Shown: piece after piece, positions 23,901 through 35,839 of the stretch
Layout of the letters: the number at the start of each line of letters is the position of its first letter
Numbering within the stretch: position 1 is the stretch's first letter
NCBI GenBank assembly: GCA_023614405.1
Contig: CM042691.1
Span: 168,488,927 to 168,552,926 of the forward strand
Direction: 5' to 3'
From: Avena insularis
Taxonomy: Eukaryota > Streptophyta > Magnoliopsida > Poales > Poaceae
Length of the DNA: 64,000 nucleotides
Program-made: the position numbers and the translations under genes
Notes under the pieces: generated by a model
What the model was told of the DNA's origin: nothing
The model's input: the letters and a program-made list of their open reading frames with translations, nothing else
Database searches by the model: none

Positions 23901-24211
23901 CTGTTCATAATGTGTTTCATGTAAGTCAGCTTAAGAAATGTCATCCAGAAATGGAAGAGACTTCTTTGAAGGATACTATACATTTGGAAGAGGTTCAATT
24001 GGAGAGTGACCTCACTTATGAGGAGAAACCAATCAAGATTCTTGAGACTGCAGAAAGAGTTACTCGGACTAAGACTATCAAATTCTGCAAAGTTCAATGG
24101 AACCATCATTCCGAAGAAGAAGCAACATGGGAAAGAGAAGATGATCTTCGGAAAGACCACCCTCACCTATTTGCTAGCCAACCTGAATCTCGAGGGCGAG
24201 ATTCACCTTAA
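21000..24211 (+). pseudogene. pol of element F: protease end, RT, RNase H, integrase, chromodomain
   Basis: The order is the end of the protease (LGMDW, about 21127), RT ([10 protein letters not shown] about 21661; FIDDILIY about 21846), RNase H, an integrase with HHCC finger (about 22916-23045) and core (MDFIT about 23121), and a chromodomain-like end (about 24013-24170). Damage includes stops at 21041, 21463, 21556, 22075 and 22838, a frameshift near 21278, and an 8-base deletion near 22286 that removes the RNase H YCDA start. The second integrase Asp is Tyr here (VSYRG, about 23306); element A has VSDRG. The frame from 22955 to 24211 is open. Enzymes from this copy would not work; any movement needed proteins from elsewhere. 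Confidence 0.93.
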
Positions 24212-24223
24212 GGGGGTTAGATT
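24185..24223 (+). promoter_or_regulatory. Pre-PPT inverted repeat and PPT of element F
   Basis: GAATCTCGAGGGCGAGATTC (24185-24204), then TTAAGGGGGTTAG, lies just before the 3' LTR. It overlaps the end of the Pol frame (SRGRDSP-stop). Confidence 0.85.
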
Positions 24224-27200
24224 TGTAACATCCCTAAAATCATGCTTTCAAAAATTTCATGTCATGCATGCATGCATATCATTAGGGATCAAAATTCGAA
24301 CTCATTTGAAAGAAAACAAAACTTGAGAGCTATGATTTTACGTGATCAACATTAAATCAAATGCTTCTCTCCAAGGAGAGATTATTTGTTCAAAACCAAA
24401 CCTTGTTGCTCTCAGATTGTTTTGCTTGATTTCTAGTACCTAAACTAAAATTTACAAAACCAATATGGATTTCAAAACTATTTTCAAAACTTGTTCAAAT
24501 CAAGTGCTAAGCCATTGTTTATTTTGTTTGATCAATAGGACCAAGCTAATACAAAGAGACCACATGATTTTATGCCCAGAATTATGAATGTTACACTCTT
24601 AAAAAATTCAGAAAAAGGTTTGAATTCAAATGGTTTTGAAATCATTTGAAAATGTTTCCTGAAAATCAACCTAGAAAAAGAAAGAGATAGAAAACCTAAC
24701 TGGGCCTGGCGCCAGCATTCTAGCCTAGTAAGCAAAATAGCCCACCCGGGTTTCCCCTTTCTTCTCTTTTTCTCACCGCAAGGCACCCACCAATGACAAC
24801 CAGACCCACCATGCCTCACAAGATCGTCCCCAATCAACGCGCGGCCGAGGCGCTCCGCTGTTACCTCGCCGTAGTCACTGCCTGCATTATTGCCATTGAA
24901 TCAGCGCGTAATCGCCGCCCCCTCCTGGCTATTTAACCCCCTCTGCAACGTGAGCATTTCCCCTCACCTAGCGCCACCACTCCGCCACCAGGCTGCGCGT
25001 ATTCGAACTCGCTCCGCCGCTGCACAGACGCACTCCGGCGGGCGATTCCGGTAAGCTCCGACCGCCCCTCTGCCTCTGGTTCAAACGAGCGTGACCGCCA
25101 CGTCCTTGTGCATCTGCTAACATCCCTAGTTTTCCTGCTCGTGACCCGGGTCGCCGTTTTTGTTCACGGCCGCAACCACCAGAGCCTCCACTCAACTCCG
25201 ACGAGAAATCACGGTACGAATCGAGCGCCCCTTGACCCCTCTTGCATACGACTAGGTTCGCCTTGTCCTTGCGCAGCCACTGATGCCTCTGGTTTGTACT
25301 AGGAAGGTCTAGAGCGTCGGCAACCACTCCGTTTGCCAGGACCTGACGCCGTGCACGACTCCAACGAGCTCCAGCGACCACCTCTGCGCGCCCCTTCGCC
25401 ATCGAAGCCCACCTTGAGCATCAGCAGCACACGACGAGCACAGTAAGCCTCTTCTCCCTCTCCCGCGCGACCTAGAACGTCGGCAACGACTCTGACAGAG
25501 CCGCCGCCGCCAGTCGCCGCCTCTAGTGCCGCCAGTCTCTGGTCGCAAGCTTAGCAGCCGTTGGATCTGGATCTGAGGCTCAGGATTAGATCACTTACTC
25601 GAACCGTACACGCAGATCTGACCGTGCGCTGCCACTTAAATCTAACGGCCCTCGTTGATCGATCCACATGAATCGGTATCAACCAATAGGAACACGCCGC
25701 GTGGCCAGTTCTTTGATTTAAAATCAGATTTTATATGTATTAGATGTTTAAACTTGTTTAATTCATAACTTTTGATTCCCACGTCCAAATTTGATGAATT
25801 TTATATCAATGGAATCAGGACAGAAAGCCCTTTCCATTTATGCAATGTGTTTAATGTTTTGCTTCTGTTAAAATGGTTATTTTTACAGAAACATGTGTAG
25901 GCCTATTTTATGTATAACAAATATTTGGGAAATGTTTTAGTGTTCAATAAAGGTTGTTTGCCAAGTTTTGAACTTGTTTATGAATCAGTACTGTGCACTT
26001 GTCTTGTTGAGTATAGAAAATCATCACATATCATATTGCATGCATCCATATATTTTTGCTTGTATTTATTTTGTATGTGACTTGGTGCTATCATTTTTAT
26101 GTGTAGATTTTGGTGCAAATAGTGATTGTGATTGTGAGGATTGTAGCTACTCTCCAAACTACCAACGCAAGTGGTGCTTCATGATTTATTCCTATGTTTT
26201 TTAAACTATGCATTAGAAATATTTTGCTAGTCTTGCATGGTTATTTTGAGCTATGTGCTATGCTTGGGAAATCCTAGTAGATGTAGAATTGCTAGAAATA
26301 TTTCTAAGTATTATCAATGCCATGCTTAGCCTAGCTAGTAGCAACCAAGGGTGGTTATATATTCATGTTATGAATAAATATTTCTAAGTCTATGGACTGT
26401 GTTTTTGCTTAATAAAACAACTAAGTGAATGAAACACCTGGGTGGAATGGAAAGAATGGGTTATGTTGAGTGGTTACACAAGGCCCATTTCTATGGTTTA
26501 CCTTGTGTATCTCACTTGTGGAAAGCCACCCAGGAACAAAGGGATTTGAGATGCCATATGTTAAGAAGCTTCTAGTGCAGCCACTTGGCAATATGGGCTC
26601 TGCCTGGATCATATAGGTTGCAATAACTTAGCCATTTGGACTGTTGGTGGTAGTGGGATGATAGGTTGGAGCGCGTCCATTTGATCTAAGGGAAGGCTTC
26701 TGAAAGGTCCTGTCTTGGTGAAAATCAAGTCTTGTGGGGAAAGTGCACAACCTCTGCAGATGGAAGAATCTAAGTACTTAGCCATGTCCCTGGTATTGGA
26801 CAACTTGAGCATCAAGACATGGAAGCTATCAAGAATCTCCTCATCCCAATTTCTAAGTAAAACTTGTGGTTGAACAAGCGTGAAGGTTCACCAATGTCTA
26901 TTGGTGGTTCCTTGGGAAAGTTTTTGTCAAAGAAAAACTTAGTGTTTTCAACTGATAGGCAAAACCTATTTTGAGCAAAGCAAGCCTAAGCTACACTTAG
27001 CCAAAAAGCATATAGTATCTAGTCCACCAATATTCTACTAAGGTATCACTTGCCACTACTATTCCAATGTATTGACCCACTGTGGCTGTAACTTGTGATG
27101 TTGCAGGTTTTCTGATGATGATTAGGAGTCATGAGTCTACACTCAACATGCTTGCCTATGGCACATGAAGATGAAGACTTATTTATCTTATTATAAATTT

Positions 27201-27382
27201 GAACTCTTGTATTAGGCCTGTGGCCATGGAGTTTGTAAAATACTATGTTTGTCTCTGGAATGATATGTAATAATGACCTTTGTTTCTGTGTACTTCATCT
27301 TAAACTTTGAATGCTAGCATTGATCCAGGGACTAGCATTGCAATCACAGGGATCCTTTCCTTTACAAAGGAGGGATCTTACA
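24224..27382 (+). repeat. 3' LTR of element F
   Basis: This runs from TGTAACATCCC to GATCTTACA, 3159 bp. It keeps the segment of about 520 bp missing from the 5' LTR. That segment follows a CTATTTAA TATA-like box (24929-24936) and contains a GGTAAGC donor match at about 25050. The remaining features match the 5' LTR. Confidence 0.93.
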
Positions 27383-28634
27383 GGTGCGCCACGGTTGTGT
27401 CGAGATAGGCGTGGTGCACTACCAGGTGCGCCACGGCTAGGGGTACAGGGTGCGCCACGAATGTGTTTTTCAATAAACAAAAAAAATGCAAAAAACACCC
27501 TCGTTTTGAATTGCAAAAGCAATCGGGTCTGTGCATCGCCGCCGCAGTCGTGTCACCTCGCCGGAGCATGGCCGTGGAAGGGAGGTCGGACGCTGCCGTC
27601 ACTGCAAGGAGAGGAGGAGGCCGCCGTTGTGCCGCCGCCGCCGCGCCACCGTCACTGCAAGGAGAGGAGGAGGTCGTCGTCGCACTGTCACTGCAAGGAG
27701 AGGAGAAGGGGAAGGATGAGAAGGAGAAGGAGAAGGAAGAAGGAAGAAGGAGAAGGAGAAGGAAGAAGGAGAAGGGAGACGGAAGAAGGAGAAGGGAAAG
27801 GAAAAGGGAGAGGGAAAAGGGGGAGGGAAAAGTAGGTGGGCGGGGTGAGGATTCAAATTTTGAATCCCGCCCAAGCTTATCCATGGCGCACTAGGTGGTG
27901 GTGCGCTACGGGTAAGTTTTCTCTATTTTTTTTCTGCAGGAAAAACGGTCTTTTGACCATAACTTTTTACTCTTTTCGAATTTTGAAAATCTAAAAAATC
28001 TCTGAAAGACCATAGGTCGTTGCGAGCGGATGCGAAATCTCGTGCTCGTCATTTTGGTATATTATACGATTTTTTTCGACATCGTATGCAAAAGTTACGA
28101 CTATTTTACCGTGGCATGACTTTTTTTTGCAGAAAAAGTGGAAAATCATGTTTGTTAATTTTCCTAGAAACTATACCACATTACCTACCTACATATGAAA
28201 TGATTTTATTTTTTGAAGTGTTTATCATTTTCTTTTATTTTTTAGAAAGCCTAAAAAGGCGATCCAAGGGGGAGGGTGTGGAGTTGGTGTAGGCCACTTA
28301 GCCGTAGGGCACTAGGACAGAGTGCCCTATGGCTAAGTTGACCCAGCTGCTGCAACATACAACCCCGTAGCGCACTAGGCCGGAGTGCCCTACGGCTAAG
28401 TTGCACATCCGTAGTGCACCTTGACCTAGTGCGCTACGGGTATGTGTGTTGCAGCCACACGTGCCCTGGACCACACATAGGTGTGGCGCACCACCCCCAT
28501 GTGCGCCACGCTTACGGCAGTTAGCCGTAGAGCACCTGTGGGCAGTGCGCCACACCTATTTTAACCGTGGGGCACCACTAGCACGTGCGCCACGGATGTG
28601 TGGATTACCTATAATCGTTTTCCTAGTAGTGTTA

Positions 28635-31600
28635 TCTTCAACAAAGTTTGCCATCTCCTCTACACCACCCCAAATCCAACCAAGCCAACCCTTGCTTCCA
28701 TGATCATATATATGACTTCGTCTATCTATCCATATACCCCTTATACCAAGGTGAGATCTGAGCTCCCTAATCCAACCATGTTTAGGTGGCATCAAATTAA
28801 CAAAACCCTAGATCCTCCAGAACATAGTTTCAACTCCTTTTCACCACTTTTCTTCAAAACCAAGGTTGACCTTGATGCCTATATCAAGATTACATCCTAT
28901 AAGATGGATATAAGCATCCCCAAATAATTTTCCATAATTATTTGGATTATTAAACTATTTAATTTCCTTCACTTACCAAATTCTCAAAATCTTTGTCCTT
29001 AAAGGCAAGTTTGCTTTACTCCAAATCACCTTGCCAACTAAAGGCACATTTGATGCCTATATATCATATCCCACCTTTCCAACTAAAAAATAAATATTTT
29101 TCAGATTCTTTATTATTTATTTTTGCCCTTCTTTTTAAATGGCAGAAACAAGAAATAATTCCCCAAAAATACTTTTCCACCTCAATAAATCCTAGTAAAA
29201 TTCTCCAATGTGTGTTATGGTATTTAAGATCATCTCACCTCAAAAACCAATCTTGTCCAATGTAAAAATACAATTCTTGTTTCCATAATCTACTTCAGCA
29301 CTTTTTGAAGAAGTGCATTTAAATGAGATTATAATAATCCAAAAAATCCCATTTAAATCATGGAGAGAGTATTTGACCTACTCCACCTACTAGAACCATT
29401 TCCACACTTTGTTCAATGCAACATTTTCAACTTCCTTCACAAGCCTCCATTTGCCCAATTTGGCCAAACCAAAGCAAACTTGATTGAAACAAAGACCAAA
29501 CCAGTGCCAATCTTGTCAAGTACTCCTCCACAGCAGCACACATAACTCCCTGGTCATGCACTGTAGCAAGCCCTAACCTCTTGTCCTTTATCCCTTGAAA
29601 CTTGTGAGGAGAAAGGATCCTATATTGCAAGATCTTTTGTAATAAAGGGGCAGTTGTTACACCACTCCCCCTCTCCCTCTCTGGTCGAGCTACTGGCCCC
29701 ACCACCCTCTCCACCACCCCTAGAAACCAATGGGCAGCCCTTACCCTTGCCTTGTTTATGAGGACCCAGGCCAGTACCACTCTCCCCCTCGCCCTCATTT
29801 GCCCCCAGCAGCCTCCACTCACCTCCCCAGAGCTCCCCTCCTTCTCCTCTCCTCTGCTCTGGCCAAGAACGGCTCAAACAAGCCCTTCGGCCATTAATGA
29901 AAACTTGAGCTCTACCCCTTCTCCCTTGCTCCACTCCCCGTGCATGTAGCATCCCTACACTCCCCTTCCCTAGATCTACTCTCCCTAGCTCTAGAGCTCA
30001 TCCTAGCCACTGTCTATCCGAGAAGAAGACGTTTTATCCCTCTCGGTTTTTCTCCAAAAACTCGACTTGGTGCTATCCTTCCTCCTCTCCTCTCTCCCCT
30101 GAGTTTCCGAGCTTCCCTGACCTCGTCTCTAACACCCCGGATCCTACCTTGCCTCTTGCAGGACCTAGAGAAGCCCCACCGGCAAGCTCCGACGAGCTCG
30201 GCTCAGTGCCCGACGCGCGAGGCCACTTCCGACACCAAACCAAGACGTGCCTCCCCTCTTCAGGCTCCCCTCCGCACGCCGCTTCGCCCCAGGCCCTCCT
30301 CGACGCCTTCCCGACACTCTAGTGAGCCCCCGCCTCCTTCCAGTGCCGCCCTAGGGTTTCCTCCCCCGCATGCAGCCACTGGGAAGACGACGCTCACCCG
30401 CCGTCCAATCTGTCCTAATCCAACGGCTGAAGAGCCCCTGTACCCCTTCGATGTGCCGCTTCGCTGACGAGCGGGCCCTGCTTGGCCAGGGTTTGAAGGC
30501 CTTCCCCGCGTGCTACCTTGCCGCATGGGCCGAATCTCCTCTGGCCAGCCCATTTTCCATAAACCATTTTTCCAGATCTGTTTCAGGGACAATTTGATTT
30601 TAATCCAAACAAAAATATAATGCCACTTAAAATATTCAGCTACAATTTTTCCTAAGTACCTGAGTGTCCTAGATAACATGCAGACCCATATACCAAAATG
30701 AGGTCTAGATTAAAGATGATAAATCCCTTACTCAGATCTCTCCATTTCACTAAAGATTTTCTCCAGAAGGATTTACCACTCCAAATGGAGTAAATCCAAT
30801 TAGTACAGAAAGTTATCACCCTTACCCTTCCTATCCCACATGCCCCATCTTGTTTTGCTTAATATTTTGGTGGTAGAAAAATAACAGAACAAAGCGTTTT
30901 CTGGCCTAATTCCAACTCTCAGATGACCCCCATAACTATACCCTACATAATCTAGCAGCTCATAATTTTAGGAGTCTTTGTTGAATTTTAGTGAAATAAA
31001 CAGTTCTATGCATGGTTTATTCACTAATAAAATCACTACATTAGCTCTCCAACTCCAAAAATGTTGATTCCATTTTCTACATAAAGGTATTCTCAGTAAC
31101 TATAATGTGACCTTGGAATCACCAAAAAGACTTCTGTAAAATAAATCTGATGAAAAAGACAAATCCCAGCCAGTACTATCTTTGGGAATTTCTCAAGGGC
31201 ATCCTGGCAATTGTTTTAAGGTGAATCCAACTCCTCTTGAATCAGTCCACCAAATACTAAATTTTCACCCAAGTAAATAATTGTTGGAAGTCCAGAGAAG
31301 TTCTGGTGAATTATTTCCTAAAACTATGGTTTTATCCACTATAAATCAAGGAAAATTGATAAAATAGTGAAACCACTTTTGTTGGCCTCATTTTATCGAT
31401 AACTATCCGATGGTATCATTTTTATATAATGGTATCATACAGATAAAGTCCTTGAGAAAAAACCCTCTCTTAGGTAGTTCCTAGACTACACATCCAAAGG
31501 GAGCCTTTCCCTAATCTTCTCCCAACCCAATCAATCACAACCTCCAACATCACACTTATGTATATCTTGTAGTTATCCTTTACTTGTTGTATGGTTGTTT

Positions 31601-33327
31601 CTTGTATGCCTTGTATTGATTGGTGTATTGTTTGCTTGCATGTATTCTCGATAACGGCGATAGTTGTGATTGTGTGACGCCGAGAAGAAGGAAGCATCAG
31701 GGTTATCTTATTATTGATATTTTTGGTATTGTGGTTATCTAACGCCGTCAAGGGACATCTCGCTGGTCACAGGCAAGCCACCATTCCTGAACTCCTACAT
31801 TAACCTACTTCTGTTTATCAACTGTTTTATATCTCGTTTATAAATTGCATGATCATAGGCATGGTTTGTTTCAAATAAAAGTGCGTGAGTAACTTGGCTC
31901 CTCCAAGTTATTAATGAGTATCCATTAGGACATCTACCCTTTTACACCTATATTTACCCCTTTAGATTGAGGCAAAGATGATTAGCATCTTCCCTCTTGG
32001 AACCCACGAATTTTCAAATATAAACTATTTTGGGTTCTTACCCTACTACAAAGTTTTCAAAATAAAACCCTTGGAAATTGGCATCATTTCCGAGTGGAAG
32101 TTTTACTAAAAGAAGATACGAGTTGGATGAAGAGAAAGTAAAGAAAGAGAAAGAGAAGGGATGTTCTAAGACAGTGTCCAGAACAATTTTATCCGTGCAA
32201 CCACAATATCCCAGACGTTGGGGCTTAGCTCGTAGTTTATGATCTTTAGCCGGGGCTGCTCGTAATCGCTAAAGGGGAGAAATCCCCTGAAATCCTCACT
32301 GCATGGGGCAAGGTACCGGTGCAATAATTGGGTCTCTTGCGGACGGTATGATTTTCGGCTAGTATGGGAGGAAGTTATTGTCACTATTGCTACCGGTCAA
32401 ACTACGGTTTGGAGGTAGGGGTCAGTACGGGAGGAAGGACCAGGGTCGTCGTACCCCATACTCATACCGGAGAGAACAACCCAAAAGGAAAAGCCGCCGT
32501 TGCTAGGGATGGACAAATGTAAGGTTTAAGTTTGATTATCCGAGCCCCTGTCTATCGTGTGTAGCAGGCCGTGGTTTTATCCCAGTGGATGTATTGATTC
32601 TTGTGGGTAAAGTGCACAAACTCTGCAGAGTCTAATCTATTCGAATAGCCGTGTCCACGGTCAAGGACGGTTGGAATGGCAAGTTCTAGGAGGACCCTTC
32701 GGTTATGTTGTGATGAAATAAAGGATGTGACTTGGTCACGAGGAAAGATAAAATAGAGTTTGGTTTTGACCAGAAATGGTCGAAGACGTTTAAAAAGGGT
32801 CTTACAACAAAAATTGTTTTAAATCTTTTTAACAAGGATGGGAAGATGTTTGGATTTTCAAAAAGGGAGGCATATTTTCCAAGAACTCTTTTTCAACAAA
32901 GATATAGAGATGCCAATGTTAGGTCTTTCAAAAACAACTAGTGTAGAGCTATCTCACCATAGCCAAATATGCATTATCTTGTTATCTTCTCGCGGTTTTT
33001 TGCGAGTACATTCAAAGTACTCACCGGCATTGTCCCTGGCTATTTACTTGGCCAGATTGCAGATGTTAAGAAGGAACGAAGGTTCTGACGTCTATGCGAG
33101 CTAGGCCATCTTCCCAGTCAGTTGCCTGTAGGTTAAGGCACGGGCTCTGCGCTGAAGACTTCCGCTATTTGTGTTGTACTCATCATAATGGCCACTTTGT
33201 AATTTGTACTCGTTACTATATGGATGTTGTAATGATACTAGTTGGTTATGCTCACGGCTCACTGATCATGGGAACATGAATTGTATGCATAATGGGTATT
33301 CTCGGACCATAAATCCGGGGTGCCACA
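28635..33327 (+). repeat. 5' LTR of element D, part 2
   Basis: This continues D's LTR after the CACTA element to the terminus GGTGCCACA (33327). With 13832-15139 it gives an LTR of about 6.0 kb, unusually long; an undetected insertion cannot be excluded. A GC-rich part lies at about 29640-30560. An exon-like region ends at 31772 (CACAG before GCAAG). The conserved core CTCTGCAGAGTC...AGCCGTGTCC...GGAC is at 32615-32675, and GTACTCAC...GGCCAG lies near 33008-33055. Frames in it are short and not conserved as proteins as far as I can see. Confidence 0.75.
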
Positions 33328-33331
33328 GAGA

Positions 33332-33344
33332 TGGTATCAGAGCC
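33332..33344 (+). promoter_or_regulatory. Primer binding site of element D
   Basis: TGGTATCAGAGCC, matching the 3' end of initiator Met tRNA, lies a few bases after the 5' LTR end. Confidence 0.92.
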
Positions 33345-34149
33345 ATCCTGACTTTAGGAGACCTTAGTTAGCATGGACGTTAGACATGACTACCCCTATT
33401 CCTGAAAACACAGGCTTTCGAAAACTATTTCTTAAAAGATTTTCAAAAGAATTCTTATCTCATCTTCTCTGGCTTAAACAATTTGAAAATGGACTACTCC
33501 ATATCTCGTCTACTTTAAATGTTCCGTTTTCACACAAAAAAGTCCGACTTGGAGACTATGAAGACGGAGCTCCCGGAATGAAGAGACATCGAGACAAGCA
33601 AACCAAAGGAGCTACAAACAATGGAAGACACTACAAGATCGCCCTTCCAACGGAGTCCTCCATCGCCCCAAATCAATCAAGTACGGAACCGACAACAAAA
33701 GACGGCAACGCAAAAGTTAGTACCGCCGTAACATCCATTCTTAGGATTATCATCCCAAAAATAGGATTCCCTTTATGACATGTAGTCACCCCCTTAGTAC
33801 CTATGGTAGGCCTTGATTGCTTGTCATGTGCGTGTTTGATGCTTGAAATGTGTTACTTGTCTGCTTTGGATCATCCGATACTGTAGTCTTGTCCACCCAG
33901 TTGGTAGATCCCGATCCCAACCCTCGCAACCTCCTAGCCAGAAACCTCTCCTCAGTAGGATGGCCACATAAGAAAAACCTAGACAACTTTAAGTAAAGCC
34001 CTAAGGTGGAAAGACCGTGTCTTTCCACTCGACTCAAATAAACAACTCCACCGTCACTAACGGTGTTTAAATACCAACTGTGTATCCTGATAACTCTGCC
34101 CCTATCCGTTTTATCTCGCCCCTAAGACCACAAACACTCCTCTATGCAG
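33345..34149 (+). other. D internal leader
   Basis: This 0.8-kb region lies between the PBS and the ORF0-like frame. A 130-codon frame at 33386-33778 begins just after the PBS and has no recognisable motif. The region ends TATGCAG directly before the likely ATG at 34150. It is best read as a leader, possibly with an intron-like end. Confidence 0.4.
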
Positions 34150-34665
34150 ATGGAGCCCTTTGATGAAACATGGCTAAGCGCAAGATTCCCCATGCTCCTA
34201 TGGGATTCCCTGCAGCTTTGCGGATACACCCAACCTCCCACCTACAATCTCCACAAAGGACTGGAGAACGGACTATATCTGTGTCAACTGATCATTCAAC
34301 CAAGGTATGGAGTACCAGGAGAACCCATTCGTGCCACGGGATTTCGTATGCCAACCCCAGTGCTGGCTCTACAAATGGCGGCAAGAGAAGCATTGTTCCG
34401 CATACGGGATGTCCTTCCCGAAATGAGGCAACCCACCACCTTCTATCTACCCATCAAAGGCAATGTGGATTCCTCCGGACAATCCCAAAACCCTCGCTTG
34501 ACCTACCCTACCTTGCAGCTTCAAGCCCGTTATAGCTATGTTGGAAATGAGCTCCTCACCGCAGCTGTTGATGAATACCGCCGCACCCAGATGGAACTTC
34601 ATCGTGTGCAAGCTATCCTGGATCACAAAGAAGCTCTAGAAGTCCAGAAAGGAATCAAGCCATAA
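34150..34665 (+). CDS. ORF0-like protein of element D (intact)
   Basis: An uninterrupted frame of about 171 codons is the only good coding frame of this element. I take the ATG at 34150, directly after TATGCAG, rather than the one six bases upstream, because other ORF0 and gag starts in the window also follow an AG. The N-terminal part has SLQLCGYTQPPTYNL, then NGLYLCQLII, then ALQMAAREALFRI. This is a helix, strands, helix order similar to F's ORF0a. TTFYLPIKGNVDSSGQ aligns with the region before the coiled coil in F ORF0b and the B2 protein. A short helical tail follows; the long coiled coil of the relatives is missing. There is no gag or pol. Function is unknown; RNA binding is a guess from fold order. 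Confidence 0.6.
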   Translation: MEPFDETWLSARFPMLLWDSLQLCGYTQPPTYNLHKGLENGLYLCQLIIQPRYGVPGEPIRATGFRMPTPVLALQMAAREALFRIRDVLPEMRQPTTFYLPIKGNVDSSGQSQNPRLTYPTLQLQARYSYVGNELLTAAVDEYRRTQMELHRVQAILDHKEALEVQKGIKP

Positions 34666-35839
34666 TCAAGGACCCAGAATAACCTCTGGAAACCGCGTCC
34701 TCAAGGGAAGGAAGAAGTGCGTCTCGGCTCTGCAATATCTCAAGAGGTTCAAGCCACCCCAAGACCTCCAAGGGTTCTCCACCCACCTCCCTGAAGGCGA
34801 AGAGGAAGCCAAAGTGGATTCCCCTGGATCATCCGCAAGTGGCAACTAGCCTAGCATGGTATCGATGTATCGTGGTACCCATGTATTGTCCTAAGACCTG
34901 ATCTATAAAACTCTAAGTGCCTTATCGCCCTGTGGACAGATTTGTTTTGTAAACCCTTAAGTACCTCCGCCACCGACCGGCTTGAACTCGCTAAATCTTT
35001 GGATGATATGCAAGTGCGGTATCCTTCTTTGCATGTTTTACCCACGACATTGCATCAGAGCCAAACTGGAATGACCCCATTCCAAAGGACCTCGTTTCCT
35101 AAACAGCCAGGCTCCAATGGTATCCTCCAACCCGTCGGACCCGTAACCCGGTTAGAACTAACTACCCGGAAGCTAATAGGCACCGATCCGATAGACCTTC
35201 TAACTCGTGAAGCGGTCCCGACGATGTCGACAGAATTGACCACCCCGAAGGAAAGATGTAGCGCCCTACCCCGACATCAGCATAAGACTCCAATCAAGAA
35301 AGTCGACAACTCCTCCAAGCACCCCTAGTTTTGCTCTAAGGGGGAAAGACTGCGTCTTTCCCACCCAAAATCCGATATACCCCTTGAGTCGACCACTAGT
35401 TAGCGTTAAGGGATTACCACCCCTCCCCATCCGACTCAACGAACCTGCAAGAAGGACAACAATCAGCACTTCTCTGCAAAATCAGATGGAACTTCGGGAA
35501 AGTCCTCCACTCCAAGGTCGACCGACCAGCCAACATCCCGGTGTATCAAGACCCTGAAGAAAGAAACGTCGACCTCGAGGAGAATAAATAAAGAAGATTC
35601 AACACGCCATCCCGCCTCCAAAAGGATGTACCTCGTCGGCGTTAAACCTACCTAGACTTGTCCTAAGGGAAAAGACTGCGTCTTTTCCACTCGCTTAAAT
35701 CAAACGCCCAAACGAGAAGCCACTCAGCTCCGAGCCGTAGCTGACCCTGCCCATTCTTTAGAAGACCTGATGGCACCACTTGTGTTCCACCTCTGAAATT
35801 GTTGAGCGGATGTTATCACCTGAACCCCTACTCCTCCCT
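34666..35839 (+). other. D internal 3' region without recognised coding
   Basis: This 1.2-kb stretch shows no gag, protease, RT or integrase motif on either strand. It carries repeated short passages such as AAGGGGGAAAGACTGCGTCTTTCC (given here in parts: AAGGGGGAAAG, CTGCGTCTTTCC) near 35330-35365, with relatives at about 35660-35690 and 34000-34030 that include short inverted repeats. A 128-codon frame at 34942-35328 has no recognisable motif. Confidence 0.45.

Larger units (their letters stand above)
15230..27382 (+). mobile_element. Complete Ty3/gypsy chromovirus F
   Basis: The full structure is present: 5' LTR (15230-17875), PBS, two ORF0-like frames, gag, protease-RT-RNase H-integrase-chromodomain, PPT and 3' LTR (24224-27382). 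The flanks are GGTGT (15225-15229) and GGTGC (27383-27387), a 5-bp TSD with one transition. Joining the flanks restores a CACTA subterminal GGTGCGCCACGG motif. Chromodomain type and order suggest the Tekay clade (inferred). Coding regions carry at least six premature stops and several frameshifts, so it is not autonomous. Confidence 0.95.
15140..28631. mobile_element. Non-autonomous CACTA (DTC) DNA transposon containing element F
   Basis: The terminal inverted repeats are CACTACTAGCAAAACG (15140-15155) and CGTTTTCCTAGTAGTG (28616-28631), 15 of 16 bases matching. They are flanked by the 3-bp TSD TTA at 15137-15139 and 28632-28634, as expected for CACTA. Without F the element is about 1.34 kb: 90 bp on the left and about 1.25 kb on the right. 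The ends carry repeated GTGCGCCACGG and GTAGTGCGCTA-like subterminal motifs (near 27385, 27425, 27450, 28300-28600), which in this class bind transposase. A GA-rich low-complexity tract lies at 27660-27835. No transposase is present, so it would need one supplied in trans. Confidence 0.93.

Noticed and set aside
27311..27835. Plus-strand 174-codon frame
   Set aside because: It crosses from the F 3' LTR into the CACTA arm and a GA-rich tract. It is an accident of the junction.
34942..35328. Second coding frame in element D (128 codons)
   Set aside because: No motif, no AG-adjacent ATG and no counterpart in related elements.
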